From Pseudoflavonifractor sp050943825 (lineage in GTDB: Bacteria > Bacillota > Clostridia > Oscillospirales > Oscillospiraceae): a DNA stretch of 64,000 nt. Within the stretch, counting starts at the first letter, position 1; each line of letters begins with the position of its first letter. Location of the stretch: contig NZ_JBMNPX010000013.1 in NCBI RefSeq assembly GCF_050943825.1, positions 1-64,000 of the forward strand, read 5' to 3'. Shown piece by piece: positions 9,367 through 17,991 of this stretch. A program made the translations under genes and the position numbers. The notes beneath the pieces were generated by a model. The model saw only the letters and a program-made list of their open reading frames with translations. It ran no database searches and had not been told where the DNA came from.

Positions 9367-10047
9367 ATGCGGATACTGATGGTAGAGGACGACAAAAAGC
9401 TGTGCGAGGCGGTGTGCTGGCGGCTGGAGCGGGAGGGCTTCGCCGTGGATGTGTGCAGCGATGGGGACGACGGCCTGCGCTGGATTCGCCAGCAGGCCCA
9501 CGACGTCATTCTTCTGGACCGGATGCTGCCCACGCTCAGCGGCACCACGGTCCTGGAGCGGATGCGGGCGGACGGCATCTCCACGCCGGTTCTGGTGGTC
9601 ACCGCGCTGGACACTGTGGCCAACCGGGTAGAGGGGCTGGAGGCCGGTGCGGACGATTATCTGGTCAAGCCCTTTGCCATGGAGGAGCTGATTGCCCGCA
9701 TCCGCGCCATGGGCCGCCGGCCCAGACGGTGGGAGAGCGCCGCACGGCTCCAGCTGGGCCAGGTGCTGTATGACAGCGAGGAGCGGATTCTCACCGGCCC
9801 CCAGGGGGCATGCTCCCTGTCCCACCGGGAGGGGGACCTTCTGGAGGTGCTGCTCCGCAACCCGGGCCAGACCCTGCCCAGAGGGGTGCTGCTCTCCCGG
9901 GTGTGGGGGCCGGACGCGCCGGTGGAGGACGGAAATCTGGACAACTATGTCTATTTCCTCCGCCGCCGGCTCCGCCAGGTGGGCGGAGGGCTGGAGCTGA
10001 AGACCGTGCGGGGCGTGGGCTACCGCCTGGAGCGGACAGATGGCTGA
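9367..10047 (+). CDS. OmpR/PhoB-family response regulator
   Basis: A 226-residue transcription factor. The receiver domain has the acidic pair E7/D8-D9, phospho-acceptor D51 in LLDRMLP and the conserved lysine in DYLVKPF. The C-terminal half is a winged-helix DNA-binding domain ending in KTVRGVGYRLE. The start at 9367 gives the usual MRILMVEDD opening and is preceded by GGAGAG. A frame start at 9352 is possible. It overlaps the downstream histidine kinase by 8 nt, and targets are unknown. Confidence 0.93.
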   Translation: MRILMVEDDKKLCEAVCWRLEREGFAVDVCSDGDDGLRWIRQQAHDVILLDRMLPTLSGTTVLERMRADGISTPVLVVTALDTVANRVEGLEAGADDYLVKPFAMEELIARIRAMGRRPRRWESAARLQLGQVLYDSEERILTGPQGACSLSHREGDLLEVLLRNPGQTLPRGVLLSRVWGPDAPVEDGNLDNYVYFLRRRLRQVGGGLELKTVRGVGYRLERTDG

Positions 10048-11353
10048 ACGGGGGGAGCGGGCGCTGTTTCGGCGGCTCCGCCTGCGGCTGACCGTGGTGT
10101 GTACAGCGGTGACCGGATTGATTCTCCTGGCCATGGCCTGCGCCGCCCTTGCGGTGGGGCGGGCCCAGCTGACGGCCAGGGCGGAGGCGGCCTTTGAGAG
10201 CGAGGTGAACGCCATATGCTACCATCTCCGAGGCCAGACCGTGGTGGACCACACCTGGATTGCCCAGACAGAGGCGGGCGGGCTGACGCTGTACCTGGAG
10301 CTCTCCGGAGCACCGGTGCTCTATCCGCCGGGGCAGACAGACCCGGAGCGCGCTGCTCTGGTGGCACTGGCCCGGGAGAAGGCGCTGGAGGCCTTTGCCT
10401 TTGACCTTTCCGTGCCGCCGGATGGCGCGTTTCAGCAGGAGCGGCAGATGTTCCAGTTTCAGGACGGGGCAGGACAGCGGTTCCGGGCGGCGGCGGTGCG
10501 GATTCCCCAGGAGCAGGGGTGGATTGGACTGCTGGTGCTCCGCTCCATGGCGGGAGAGGAGCGGGAGGTGCTGATACAGTGCGCGGCGGTGTTTTCCTTT
10601 GCGGCTCTGGCTCTGGTGATGCTGGCGGTGTTCGCCTGGCTCTTTACCCGCCGGGCCATGCGCCCTCTGGAGGAGAGCAGAAGGCGGCAGACGGAGTTTA
10701 TTGCCGCGGCGTCCCATGAGCTGCGCTCGCCCCTGGCGGTCATTCACGCCAGCCTTTCCGCCGCCGGGGATGCGCCTGACGAAAAGCGGCGGCACTTCCT
10801 GTCCCTTGCGGACGGCGAATGCATGCGGATGTCCCGTCTGGTAGGGGATATGCTGAGCTTGGCCAATGCGGACAGCGGCAGCTGGAGTATATGCCGGGAG
10901 GAGACGGAGCCGGAGACCCTGCTGCTGGACAGCGCCGAGCATTTTGAGGGCAGGGCGGGGGAGAAGGGCATCCGCCTGCTGGCGGAGCTGCCGGAGGAGC
11001 CGCTGCCCCGCTGTCAGTGGGACCGGCAGCGGATTTCCCAGCTTCTCTCCATTCTGCTGGATAATGCGGTGTCCTATACGCCTCCGGGCGGCGTCATCCG
11101 CCTCAGCGCCCGGCAGGAGGGGGACTGGATCAGGCTCCGGGTGGCGGATACCGGTCCGGGCATCCCGGACGAAGAGAAGGCCCGGGTGTTTACCCGTTTT
11201 TACCGGGCGGATCAGGCCCGGACAGGCCGGGAGCATTATGGCCTCGGGCTGTGCATCGCCCTGGAGATTGTGCAGCTCCACAGCGGGGAAATTACGGTGG
11301 AGGACGGCGAGACAGGCGGTGCGGTGTTCTCCGTATGGCTGCCGGCAGAGTAA
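10040..11353 (+). CDS. Membrane sensor histidine kinase
   Basis: A 437-residue sensor kinase paired with the preceding regulator. It has two membrane segments (about residues 18-40 and 180-202) flanking an extracellular sensor region of about 140 residues with no domain I recognise. The H-box is ASHELRSP with H226, the N-box LLDNAVSY with N342, and the G1 box DTGPGIP begins at D370. It is of the HisKA/HATPase_c type. The start overlaps the regulator gene, which indicates coupling. A hairpin terminator follows directly. Confidence 0.93.
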   Translation: MAERGERALFRRLRLRLTVVCTAVTGLILLAMACAALAVGRAQLTARAEAAFESEVNAICYHLRGQTVVDHTWIAQTEAGGLTLYLELSGAPVLYPPGQTDPERAALVALAREKALEAFAFDLSVPPDGAFQQERQMFQFQDGAGQRFRAAAVRIPQEQGWIGLLVLRSMAGEEREVLIQCAAVFSFAALALVMLAVFAWLFTRRAMRPLEESRRRQTEFIAAASHELRSPLAVIHASLSAAGDAPDEKRRHFLSLADGECMRMSRLVGDMLSLANADSGSWSICREETEPETLLLDSAEHFEGRAGEKGIRLLAELPEEPLPRCQWDRQRISQLLSILLDNAVSYTPPGGVIRLSARQEGDWIRLRVADTGPGIPDEEKARVFTRFYRADQARTGREHYGLGLCIALEIVQLHSGEITVEDGETGGAVFSVWLPAE

Positions 11354-11357
11354 AAAA

Positions 11358-11391
11358 GGAGCAGGACCGGGGGTTCCGGTCCTGCTCCTTT
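11358..11391. terminator. Bidirectional intrinsic terminator
   Basis: A 13-bp perfect stem GGAGCAGGACCGG/CCGGTCCTGCTCC with a 5-nt loop lies between an A-tract and TTTCT. It serves the histidine kinase (plus) and the DegV gene (minus). Confidence 0.85.
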
Positions 11392-11409
11392 CTGTATGGA
11401 CGGATTGTT

Positions 11410-12252
11410 TTACTTGCGGATAAAGAGGATGCCCAGGGTGTTGGGGCCGCAGTGGGTGGACACGGTGCAGCCCGCCCTGGTCTCCAGGATTTCTTGAAAG
11501 GGAGCGTATTGGGCGATGGCGGCCCGCACCTGGTCTACGGTTTCCTTGGGAGCGGTGGAGTAGGTGATGAAAATCCGATCGGTCTCCAGGTCGGTCCGGC
11601 CCTGGAGCCGGTCCTTTACGTAGTCCAGCACACACTTTTCAAAGGTGCCCCGGTACTTCTTGGCTACGCCCATCTTGCCATCCTTGACCTCAATGCAGGG
11701 CTTGAGCCGGAGCAGGTTGGCGCCCAGCATGGCCACGGCGGAGCAGCGGCCGCCCTTGACCATGTAGTCCAGCCGGTTGAGAATGAAGCTGGCCTCTACC
11801 CGGCCGGTCAGGTCCTTCAGATAGGAGACGATCTCCTGGGGGGACATGCCGCGCTCTGCGGCCAGGGCGGCCTCAATGACCACCAGGCCGTGTCCGGTGG
11901 ACAGATTGCGGGAGTCCACCACATAGACATTGTCAAACTCCTCCGCCGCAATGCAGGCGTTCTGATAGCAGGAGGAGAATTCAGCGCTGATGTTGATGTG
12001 GATGACAGCGTCGTGAGCGGGGGAGAGGCGGGCGAACACATCCCGGTACTCGCCCACGCTGACCGCGGTGGTGGAGGTGATGTCCCCGCCAGCGTCCACA
12101 TGGCGGAAGATATCGTCGGGGGTGATCTCCAGGCCATCCCGGTAGGGCTTGCCGTCCTTGACGATGGTGAGAGGGACGATTTCAACCTGATAGCGGCTGA
12201 CCAGTTCAGGGGAGAGATCACAGGTGCTGTCGGACGTAATTTTGATGGACAT
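11410..12252 (-). CDS. DegV family fatty-acid-binding protein
   Basis: A 280-residue DegV-fold protein. Characterised family members bind a fatty acid and serve as FakB-type partners of a fatty-acid kinase. The N-terminal signature KITSDSTCDLSPEL and the central GRCSAVAMLGANLL region match the family. The start at 12252 is preceded by AAAGGAG at good spacing; the frame extends 27 nt further up. No fakA is nearby. The exact lipid and role are unknown. Confidence 0.88.
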   Translation of the reverse strand: MSIKITSDSTCDLSPELVSRYQVEIVPLTIVKDGKPYRDGLEITPDDIFRHVDAGGDITSTTAVSVGEYRDVFARLSPAHDAVIHINISAEFSSCYQNACIAAEEFDNVYVVDSRNLSTGHGLVVIEAALAAERGMSPQEIVSYLKDLTGRVEASFILNRLDYMVKGGRCSAVAMLGANLLRLKPCIEVKDGKMGVAKKYRGTFEKCVLDYVKDRLQGRTDLETDRIFITYSTAPKETVDQVRAAIAQYAPFQEILETRAGCTVSTHCGPNTLGILFIRK

Positions 12253-12383
12253 AACGACTCCTTTCCAGCGGCAAGACAAGGCGGAGCGGCGGTGAATGCG
12301 CTGTCAGTAAAATAGAATCGGGCAGATGGAAATTCAAGGGAAACTATATCGCACCCGATATGATTATTTTAAGCGTCAAAAAT

Positions 12384-12398
12384 TGGATTGTCAATCCA
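12384..12398. promoter_or_regulatory. Near-perfect palindrome between degV and pyrH
   Basis: TGGATTG-T-CAATCCA lies in the 292-bp divergent intergenic region (12253-12544). The spacing is too tight for a good hairpin, so a protein-binding site is more likely. No convincing -35/-10 pair was found in this region, although promoters for both genes must be here. Confidence 0.3.
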
Positions 12399-12544
12399 CC
12401 GGAACGGGGCAGAAAACAAAATAAGAACAAATTGAAAAATCTTACTTGAACCCCCTATGCAAAAGAGGAAAGTTATATTAAAATAAAGTGAATTACAATG
12501 CTCCCCTGCGGGGGAACCAATATGACAACGAAAGGGTCGAGTTT

Positions 12545-13267
12545 ATGACGGAACCTCAGTATAAGCGGGTACTCATCAAGATCAGCGGTGAGGCACTGGC
12601 GGGAGACGCCTCCCGGGGCCTTAACTTTGACGTAATCAACAGTGTGTGCAGCGTCATCAAGAAGTGCAGCGACACGGGCGTCCAAGTGGGCGTTGTCGTG
12701 GGCGGCGGCAACTTCTGGCGGGGCGTGAAGGACGGCGGCGGCAAGATGGAGCGCACCCGCGCTGACCATATGGGCATGCTGGCCACCACCCTCAACTGCC
12801 TGGCGCTGGCCGACGTGCTGGAGCAGATGGGAGTGGAGGTCCGGGTGCAGACCGCCATTGAGATGCGCTCCATTGCCGAGCCCTATATCCGCTCCCGTGC
12901 CATCCGGCACCTGGAGAAGGGCCGCGTGGTCATCTTCGGCTGCGGCACCGGCAACCCCTTCTTCTCCACCGACACCGCCGCGGTGCTCCGGGCCGCCGAG
13001 ATTGACGCCGACGCCATCCTACTGGCCAAGAATATCGACGGCGTCTACTCCGCCGACCCCAATAAGGACCCCACCGCCGTGAAGTACGACTCCATCACCT
13101 ATGATGAGATTCTGGCCCGTCACCTGCAGGTGATGGATTCCACCGCCACTTCTCTCTCCATGGATAACAAGATCCCCGTTATTCTCTTCGCCCTCAAGGA
13201 CCCGGAGAACATCTACCGGGTGGTTATGGGAGAAAAAATCGGAACAATTGTCAAGGAGGCACAGTGA
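12545..13267 (+). CDS. pyrH: UMP kinase
   Basis: Phosphorylates UMP to UDP; a hexameric bacterial amino-acid-kinase-fold enzyme. It has 240 residues. YKRVLIKISGEAL is at the N-terminus, the VVVGGGNFWRG glycine loop follows, and GCGTGNPFFSTDTAA is mid-protein. The frame extends up to 12488, but 12545 gives the usual N-terminus and has AAAGGG upstream. It opens the pyrH-frr-uppS-cdsA-dxr-rseP-ispG-polC run. rpsB-tsf, its common upstream neighbours in Bacillota, lie about 44 kb away. Confidence 0.96.
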   Translation: MTEPQYKRVLIKISGEALAGDASRGLNFDVINSVCSVIKKCSDTGVQVGVVVGGGNFWRGVKDGGGKMERTRADHMGMLATTLNCLALADVLEQMGVEVRVQTAIEMRSIAEPYIRSRAIRHLEKGRVVIFGCGTGNPFFSTDTAAVLRAAEIDADAILLAKNIDGVYSADPNKDPTAVKYDSITYDEILARHLQVMDSTATSLSMDNKIPVILFALKDPENIYRVVMGEKIGTIVKEAQ

Positions 13268-13268
13268 G

Positions 13269-13823
13269 ATGAACGAAGCCAACAAGGAATTTGACGCAAA
13301 GATGCAGAAGACGGTGGACGTGGTGAAGAGCGACTTCGCCAGTGTCCGCGCCGGCCGCGCCAATGCCGCCGTACTGGACAAGATCACTGTGGACTATTAC
13401 GGCGTGCCCACTCCCCTGAACCAGGTGGGCGGCATTTCCTCCCCCGATCCCCGCAGCCTGGTCATCCAGCCCTGGGACGCCAAGCTGCTCAAGGCCATTG
13501 AGAAGGCCATCCAGACCTCCGATCTGGGCATCAATCCCCAGAACGACGGCCGTGTGATCCGTCTGAACTTCCCCCAGCTCACCGAGGAGCGCCGTAAGGA
13601 CCTGACCAAGCAGGTCCGCAAGTACGCCGAGGCGGGCAAGGTGGCCATCCGCAACATCCGCCGGGACGCCATGGACAAGTTCAAGGCCATGGAGAAGAAG
13701 TCCGAGATCACCGAGGATGACCGGAAGGAGCTGGAGAAGGAGCTCCAGGACCTGACCGACAAGCGCTGCAAGCAGATTGACGAGCTGACCGAAAAGAAGG
13801 AAGCTGAGCTGATGGCCGTGTAA
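13269..13823 (+). CDS. frr: Ribosome recycling factor
   Basis: Splits post-termination ribosomes together with EF-G. It has 184 residues and the two-domain RRF layout. VRAGRANAAVLDKI is near the N-terminus, the beta-rich domain II follows, and the long C-terminal helices contain RRDAMDKFKAMEKK. The ATG at 13269 has AAGGAGG 9 nt upstream, inside the end of pyrH. One nucleotide separates it from the pyrH stop. Confidence 0.97.
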   Translation: MNEANKEFDAKMQKTVDVVKSDFASVRAGRANAAVLDKITVDYYGVPTPLNQVGGISSPDPRSLVIQPWDAKLLKAIEKAIQTSDLGINPQNDGRVIRLNFPQLTEERRKDLTKQVRKYAEAGKVAIRNIRRDAMDKFKAMEKKSEITEDDRKELEKELQDLTDKRCKQIDELTEKKEAELMAV

Positions 13824-13885
13824 CGGCCTGCCCGGCCCAGTGAACGCATACGCACGGAGTCCGGTCGCCCGGGCTCTGTGCAGCA

Positions 13886-13962
13886 GATTGCCACGCCAGC
13901 ATGTCGTGGGCGCGTTCCGGCGCCGCCGGAGGAGAGTCCGCGCCTGTGCCGGCGTGGCAATC
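13886..13962. repeat. Structured GC-rich element between frr and uppS
   Basis: Arms GATTGCCACGCC (13886-13897) and GGCGTGGCAATC (13951-13962) are perfect 12-bp inverted repeats. They enclose 53 nt that hold a further CCGGCG/CGCCGG-type hairpin. It sits in a 189-bp gap in an otherwise tightly packed operon. It may be a mobile palindromic repeat, an RNA-processing site or an attenuator. No T-tract follows. Confidence 0.5.
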
Positions 13963-14012
13963 CGCGTCTCCTGTCTCTGCGTCAGTGAAAGGATAAAAGG
14001 ATAGAGGATATC

Positions 14013-14768
14013 ATGCCATTTTTTAAGCCAAAGGAAGACACCGCCGCTCTGGTGGACTTCGGGCACCTGCCCCGGCACGTGGCCATCATCATGGACGGCA
14101 ACGGCCGCTGGGCCAAGAAGCGGGGCCTGCCCCGTACGGCGGGTCATGCCGCCGGCGCGGAAAATTTCCGCACCATCGCAACCTACTGCAAGGAGATCGG
14201 CCTGGAGTACCTGACGGTCTACGCCTTCTCCACTGAGAACTGGAAGCGCCCCGCCGAAGAGGTCTCCGCCATCATGGGTCTGCTGAAGAAGTACCTGATT
14301 GAGGCCATCGGCAAGATGGAGCGGGACCGGGTCAAGATGTGCTTTTTCGGAGATCTGTCCCCGCTGCCCCAGGAGCTCCAGGACCTGTGCGAGCAGACCC
14401 GGGAAATCTCCAAGCACTACGAGGGCGTGCAGGTCAACATCTGCCTGAATTACGGCGGACGGGATGAGCTGGTGCGGGCGGCCAAGGCCTTCGCGCTGGA
14501 CTGCGCCGCCGGAAAAGCCGATCCCAACCACCTGACGGAAGCCCAGTTCGGCAACTATCTCTTCTCCGCCGGGGTGCCCGACCCCGACCTTGTGATCCGG
14601 CCCAGCGGGGAGGAGCGAATCTCCAATTTCCTGCTTTGGCAGTCGGCCTATGCGGAATACTATTTTACAGACGTGCTCTGGCCGGACTTCAATCAAGACG
14701 AGCTCCACCGGGCGCTGGCCGCCTACCAGCACCGCCAGAGGAGATTCGGAGGTGTCATCAATGGTTAA
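14013..14768 (+). CDS. uppS: Isoprenyl (undecaprenyl) diphosphate synthase
   Basis: cis-Prenyltransferase that makes undecaprenyl diphosphate, the lipid carrier for peptidoglycan and wall polymers. It has 251 residues. The IIMDGNGRWAKKRG motif contains catalytic D28, and the C-terminal region has DLVIRPSGEERISNFLLWQ. The start is preceded by GATAGAGGA. It overlaps cdsA by 8 nt. Confidence 0.96.
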   Translation: MPFFKPKEDTAALVDFGHLPRHVAIIMDGNGRWAKKRGLPRTAGHAAGAENFRTIATYCKEIGLEYLTVYAFSTENWKRPAEEVSAIMGLLKKYLIEAIGKMERDRVKMCFFGDLSPLPQELQDLCEQTREISKHYEGVQVNICLNYGGRDELVRAAKAFALDCAAGKADPNHLTEAQFGNYLFSAGVPDPDLVIRPSGEERISNFLLWQSAYAEYYFTDVLWPDFNQDELHRALAAYQHRQRRFGGVING

Positions 14769-15576
14769 ACGAGTCGCGGTGGCGGTGGTATGCATCCCGC
14801 TCCTGTTCGTGGTGTTTTTTGTTCTCCCTGAGATTTTCATTCCCATCATGATCTCCGCCCTGTCCATGGTAGCCCTCCATGAGGTGCTGTGGTCCACGGG
14901 CTTTGTGAAGAACGCCTGGATTTCCGGGCTGTCCATTGCGCTGTCCGGTGTGGTACCCTTCTGGGTGTATATCGGCCAGGGCATGCGCTCGGCGTTGTGC
15001 GGTATCTTCATCTACTTTGTCTGCATCTTCGTGGTGGCCATCTCCAGCCACTATACGGTGACCCTGGAGAAGATGGGCGGCTCCTTCTTCTTTGCCATGC
15101 TCATCCCTTACTTCCTGTCCACCTTCGTGCGGATCGACCAGATGCCCATGGCGGACTACCTGATCCTCCTGCCCCTGGTGGCGGCCTTCACCAGCGACGC
15201 CTTTGCCCTCTTTGCGGGCATGGCCTTCGGCAAGCACAAGCTGGCCCCTGAGCTCTCCCCCAAGAAGACGGTGGAGGGTGCCGTGGGCGGCCTGGCGGGC
15301 GCGGTGATCTGCTGCCTGATCTACGGCGTGGTGATGCAGTTCGGCTTCCAGCTGAAGGTGAACTACGTCTTCCTGGCTATCTACGGCCTGCTGGGCAGCC
15401 TGGTATCCCAGCTGGGCGACCTGTCCTTCTCCTATATCAAGCGGCAGTACGGCCTGAAGGACTTCGGCAACATCTTCCCCGGCCACGGCGGCGTGCTGGA
15501 CCGGTTTGACAGTGTTATCTTCTGCGCCCCCCTGATTGAGATTCTCATCTACTGGATGCCCGCCATCAGCGCGTAA
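14761..15576 (+). CDS. cdsA: Phosphatidate cytidylyltransferase
   Basis: Integral membrane enzyme forming CDP-diacylglycerol from phosphatidate and CTP. It has 271 residues with about seven to eight hydrophobic segments. The family signature SQLGDLSFSYIKRQ...KDFGNIFPGHGGVLDRFDS is near the C-terminus. The ATG at 14761 follows GGAGGTG and overlaps the uppS end. The frame runs further upstream inside uppS, but those starts would lack a ribosome site. Confidence 0.95.
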   Translation: MVKRVAVAVVCIPLLFVVFFVLPEIFIPIMISALSMVALHEVLWSTGFVKNAWISGLSIALSGVVPFWVYIGQGMRSALCGIFIYFVCIFVVAISSHYTVTLEKMGGSFFFAMLIPYFLSTFVRIDQMPMADYLILLPLVAAFTSDAFALFAGMAFGKHKLAPELSPKKTVEGAVGGLAGAVICCLIYGVVMQFGFQLKVNYVFLAIYGLLGSLVSQLGDLSFSYIKRQYGLKDFGNIFPGHGGVLDRFDSVIFCAPLIEILIYWMPAISA

Positions 15577-15614
15577 CAGCGGACAGGGGAGAACAGATAA
15601 GGAGCGGATTGTAT

Positions 15615-16766
15615 ATGAGAAGAATTTCCCTCCTGGGCTCCACCGGCTCCATCGGAACACAGTCCCTGGATGTGATCTCCGCCTGCGGCATGACCGTGGC
15701 GGCGCTGACCGCCAACCGGGATGTGGAGCGGATGGAGGAGCAGGCCCGGCGGTTCAAGCCCGAGCTGGCGGTGATGATGGCCCCGGCCGCAGCCGCCGAT
15801 CTGCGGGTGCGGCTGGCGGACACGGGAATCCGGGTGGTCTCTGGTCCTGAAGGGCTGACGGAGGCCGCCGCCCTGCCCTCCGCCGACACGGTGATCACCG
15901 CCGTAGTGGGTATGGTGGGCCTGAAGCCCACCCTGGCGGCCATCGCCCAGGGCAAGCGCATCGCGCTGGCCAACAAGGAGACCCTGGTCTGCGGCGGCGA
16001 GCTGGTCATGTCGGAGGCGGAGCGCTGCGGCGCGGAGATTGTCCCCGTAGACTCGGAGCACTCCGCCCTGTTCCAGTCCCTCCAGGGCTGCCGGGACAGG
16101 GGAGAGGTCCGCAGGCTGATTCTCACCGCCTCGGGCGGCCCCTTCTTCGGGTACACCCGGGAGCAGCTGGAGCACGTCACCCTGGACCAGGCCCTCAAGC
16201 ACCCCAACTGGTCCATGGGCGCCAAGATCACCGTGGACTCCGCCACCCTGATGAACAAGGGCCTGGAGTTTATCGAGGCCATGCGGCTCTACCACATGCC
16301 GCCGGAGAAAATTTCCGTGGTGGTGCACCGGGAGAGTATAGTTCACTCCCTGGTGGAATACTGTGATAATGCCATGATCGCCCAGCTGGGCAGCGCGGAT
16401 ATGCGCCTGCCGATCCAGTACGCCCTCACCTGGCCCGCACGGACTCAGGCGGTGGCAAAGCCGCTGGATCTGCTGACCTGTCCGCCCCTCCACTTCGCGC
16501 TGCCGGATATGGAGGTCTTCCCCTGCCTGGGGCTGGCCATCGGCGCGGCCCGGACGGGAGGTACCGCCACAGCGGTACTCAACGGCGCCAATGAGGCGGC
16601 GGTGGGGCTGTTCCTGGAGCGGAAGATTGGCTTTATGGACATTCCCCGTCTGGTGGAGCGGGCGCTCAGCCAGGTGTCGCCGGTGTACGGCGGCGGCCTG
16701 GCGGAGATTCTCGACGCCGACAGGGCAGCCCGGGACGCAGTACTGTCCGCCGCAACCCAACGCTAG
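15615..16766 (+). CDS. dxr: 1-deoxy-D-xylulose-5-phosphate reductoisomerase
   Basis: Second step of the DXP isoprenoid pathway, NADPH-dependent. It has 383 residues. The NADPH-binding motif LLGSTGSIGTQ lies at the N-terminus, LANKETLVCGGE and the substrate region VDSEHSALFQ are mid-protein, and SATLMNKGLE lies beyond. The ATG at 15615 gives the canonical MRRISLLGSTG start; a TTG at 15609 is in frame. AAGGAG precedes both. It supplies precursors used by UppS in the same operon. Confidence 0.95.
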   Translation: MRRISLLGSTGSIGTQSLDVISACGMTVAALTANRDVERMEEQARRFKPELAVMMAPAAAADLRVRLADTGIRVVSGPEGLTEAAALPSADTVITAVVGMVGLKPTLAAIAQGKRIALANKETLVCGGELVMSEAERCGAEIVPVDSEHSALFQSLQGCRDRGEVRRLILTASGGPFFGYTREQLEHVTLDQALKHPNWSMGAKITVDSATLMNKGLEFIEAMRLYHMPPEKISVVVHRESIVHSLVEYCDNAMIAQLGSADMRLPIQYALTWPARTQAVAKPLDLLTCPPLHFALPDMEVFPCLGLAIGAARTGGTATAVLNGANEAAVGLFLERKIGFMDIPRLVERALSQVSPVYGGGLAEILDADRAARDAVLSAATQR

Positions 16767-16778
16767 GAGAAGCATTCT

Positions 16779-17897
16779 ATGATCATCGTCTATATCCTCA
16801 TCGCAATTCTCATGTTTGGGCTGCTCATTGCGGTCCATGAGCTGGGCCACTTTGTGGCGGCCAAGGCCGTGGGCGTCAAGGTCAACGAGTTCGCCATCGG
16901 CATGGGCCCTCGCATCCTCCACCGGCAGAAAGGGGAGACAGAGTATACCATCCGCCTCTTTCCCATCGGCGGCTTCTGCGCCATGGAGGGGGAGGAGGAG
17001 GACTCAGGCGACCCCCGCGCCTTCGGCAACAAGCACACCTGGCAGCGGCTGATTGTGCTGGCTGCCGGTGCGTTCATGAACTTTGTCAGCGGCGTGGTGA
17101 TTTTCGTCATTCTTTTTTCCGGCACCACCAGCTATGTCAGCCCGGTCATCGCCGGCTTTATGGACGGCTTTGCCGCCCAGGGCGAGGATGGCCTGATGGC
17201 AGGCGACCGGATTGTGGAGGTGGACGGCCACGCCATCTACCTCCAGGAGGACATCAGCCTGTTCTTCAACCGCGCCGGCGAGGTGATGGATATCACCGTG
17301 GTGCGGGATGGAGAGCGGGTGGAGCTGGAGGACCTGTCCATGCCCTGGCTGGCCATGGTGGACGAGAACGGAAATCCGGTGCTGGACGGGAACGGCAACC
17401 AGGTCCTCAAGCGGGGCATCAATTTCACCATAAAGGAAGCCAATGTATTTGACCGGCTGCGGCTGGCCTGGTATAATTCCATTGATACCATCCGGCTGGT
17501 GTGGGTCAGCCTGGGCGACCTGTTCACCGGCACAGTGGGCCTCCGGGATATGTCCGGCGCGGTGGGCATCGTGACCATGATGAGCGATGTGGGCACCCAG
17601 GCCCAGGAGGCGGCCCAGGCCACCGGACAGAACTGGGTGGCCGCTGTGGCCAGCAGCATCGCCTATTTTGTGGCCTTCATCGCCATCAACCTGGCGGTGA
17701 TGAACCTGCTGCCCATTCCCGCCCTGGACGGCGGACAGATTCTGTTCCTCATCGTGGATAAAATCTACAACCTCTTTTCCAAGCGGCACATCCCTCAGAA
17801 GTATCTGGGCTACATCAACGCGGCCGGCTTCATCTTCCTCATCGGTCTGATGATTCTGGTGGCCTGCTCCGATGTACTCAAGCTGTTCGGAAAATAA
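16779..17897 (+). CDS. rseP: Site-2 intramembrane metalloprotease
   Basis: Zinc protease that cleaves membrane anchors of anti-sigma factors or signal-peptide remnants. It has 372 residues. HELGH at 20-24 supplies the zinc ligands in the first membrane helix, a PDZ domain lies near residues 120-190, and NLLPIPALDGGQ carries the third ligand region. The C-terminal membrane helix is intact. It is the B. subtilis RasP type by position in the dxr-rseP pair. Its substrates here are unknown. Confidence 0.94.
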   Translation: MIIVYILIAILMFGLLIAVHELGHFVAAKAVGVKVNEFAIGMGPRILHRQKGETEYTIRLFPIGGFCAMEGEEEDSGDPRAFGNKHTWQRLIVLAAGAFMNFVSGVVIFVILFSGTTSYVSPVIAGFMDGFAAQGEDGLMAGDRIVEVDGHAIYLQEDISLFFNRAGEVMDITVVRDGERVELEDLSMPWLAMVDENGNPVLDGNGNQVLKRGINFTIKEANVFDRLRLAWYNSIDTIRLVWVSLGDLFTGTVGLRDMSGAVGIVTMMSDVGTQAQEAAQATGQNWVAAVASSIAYFVAFIAINLAVMNLLPIPALDGGQILFLIVDKIYNLFSKRHIPQKYLGYINAAGFIFLIGLMILVACSDVLKLFGK

Positions 17898-17900
17898 AAG

Positions 17901-17958
17901 GGGAGACGGCAGTCTCCCGGCAGGCACCTCTCCTCCTGTATGGGAGGGGAGGTGCCTG
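17901..17958 (+). terminator. Two tandem hairpins between rseP and ispG
   Basis: GGGAGAC/GTCTCCC (17901-17918) is followed by a 16-bp stem with one G-T pair (17921-17936 with 17943-17958). No T-tract follows, so these may tune readthrough or mRNA stability rather than end transcription. Confidence 0.45.
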
Positions 17959-17991
17959 TCCCTACACATATGGTGAACGGGGGAGATACCT

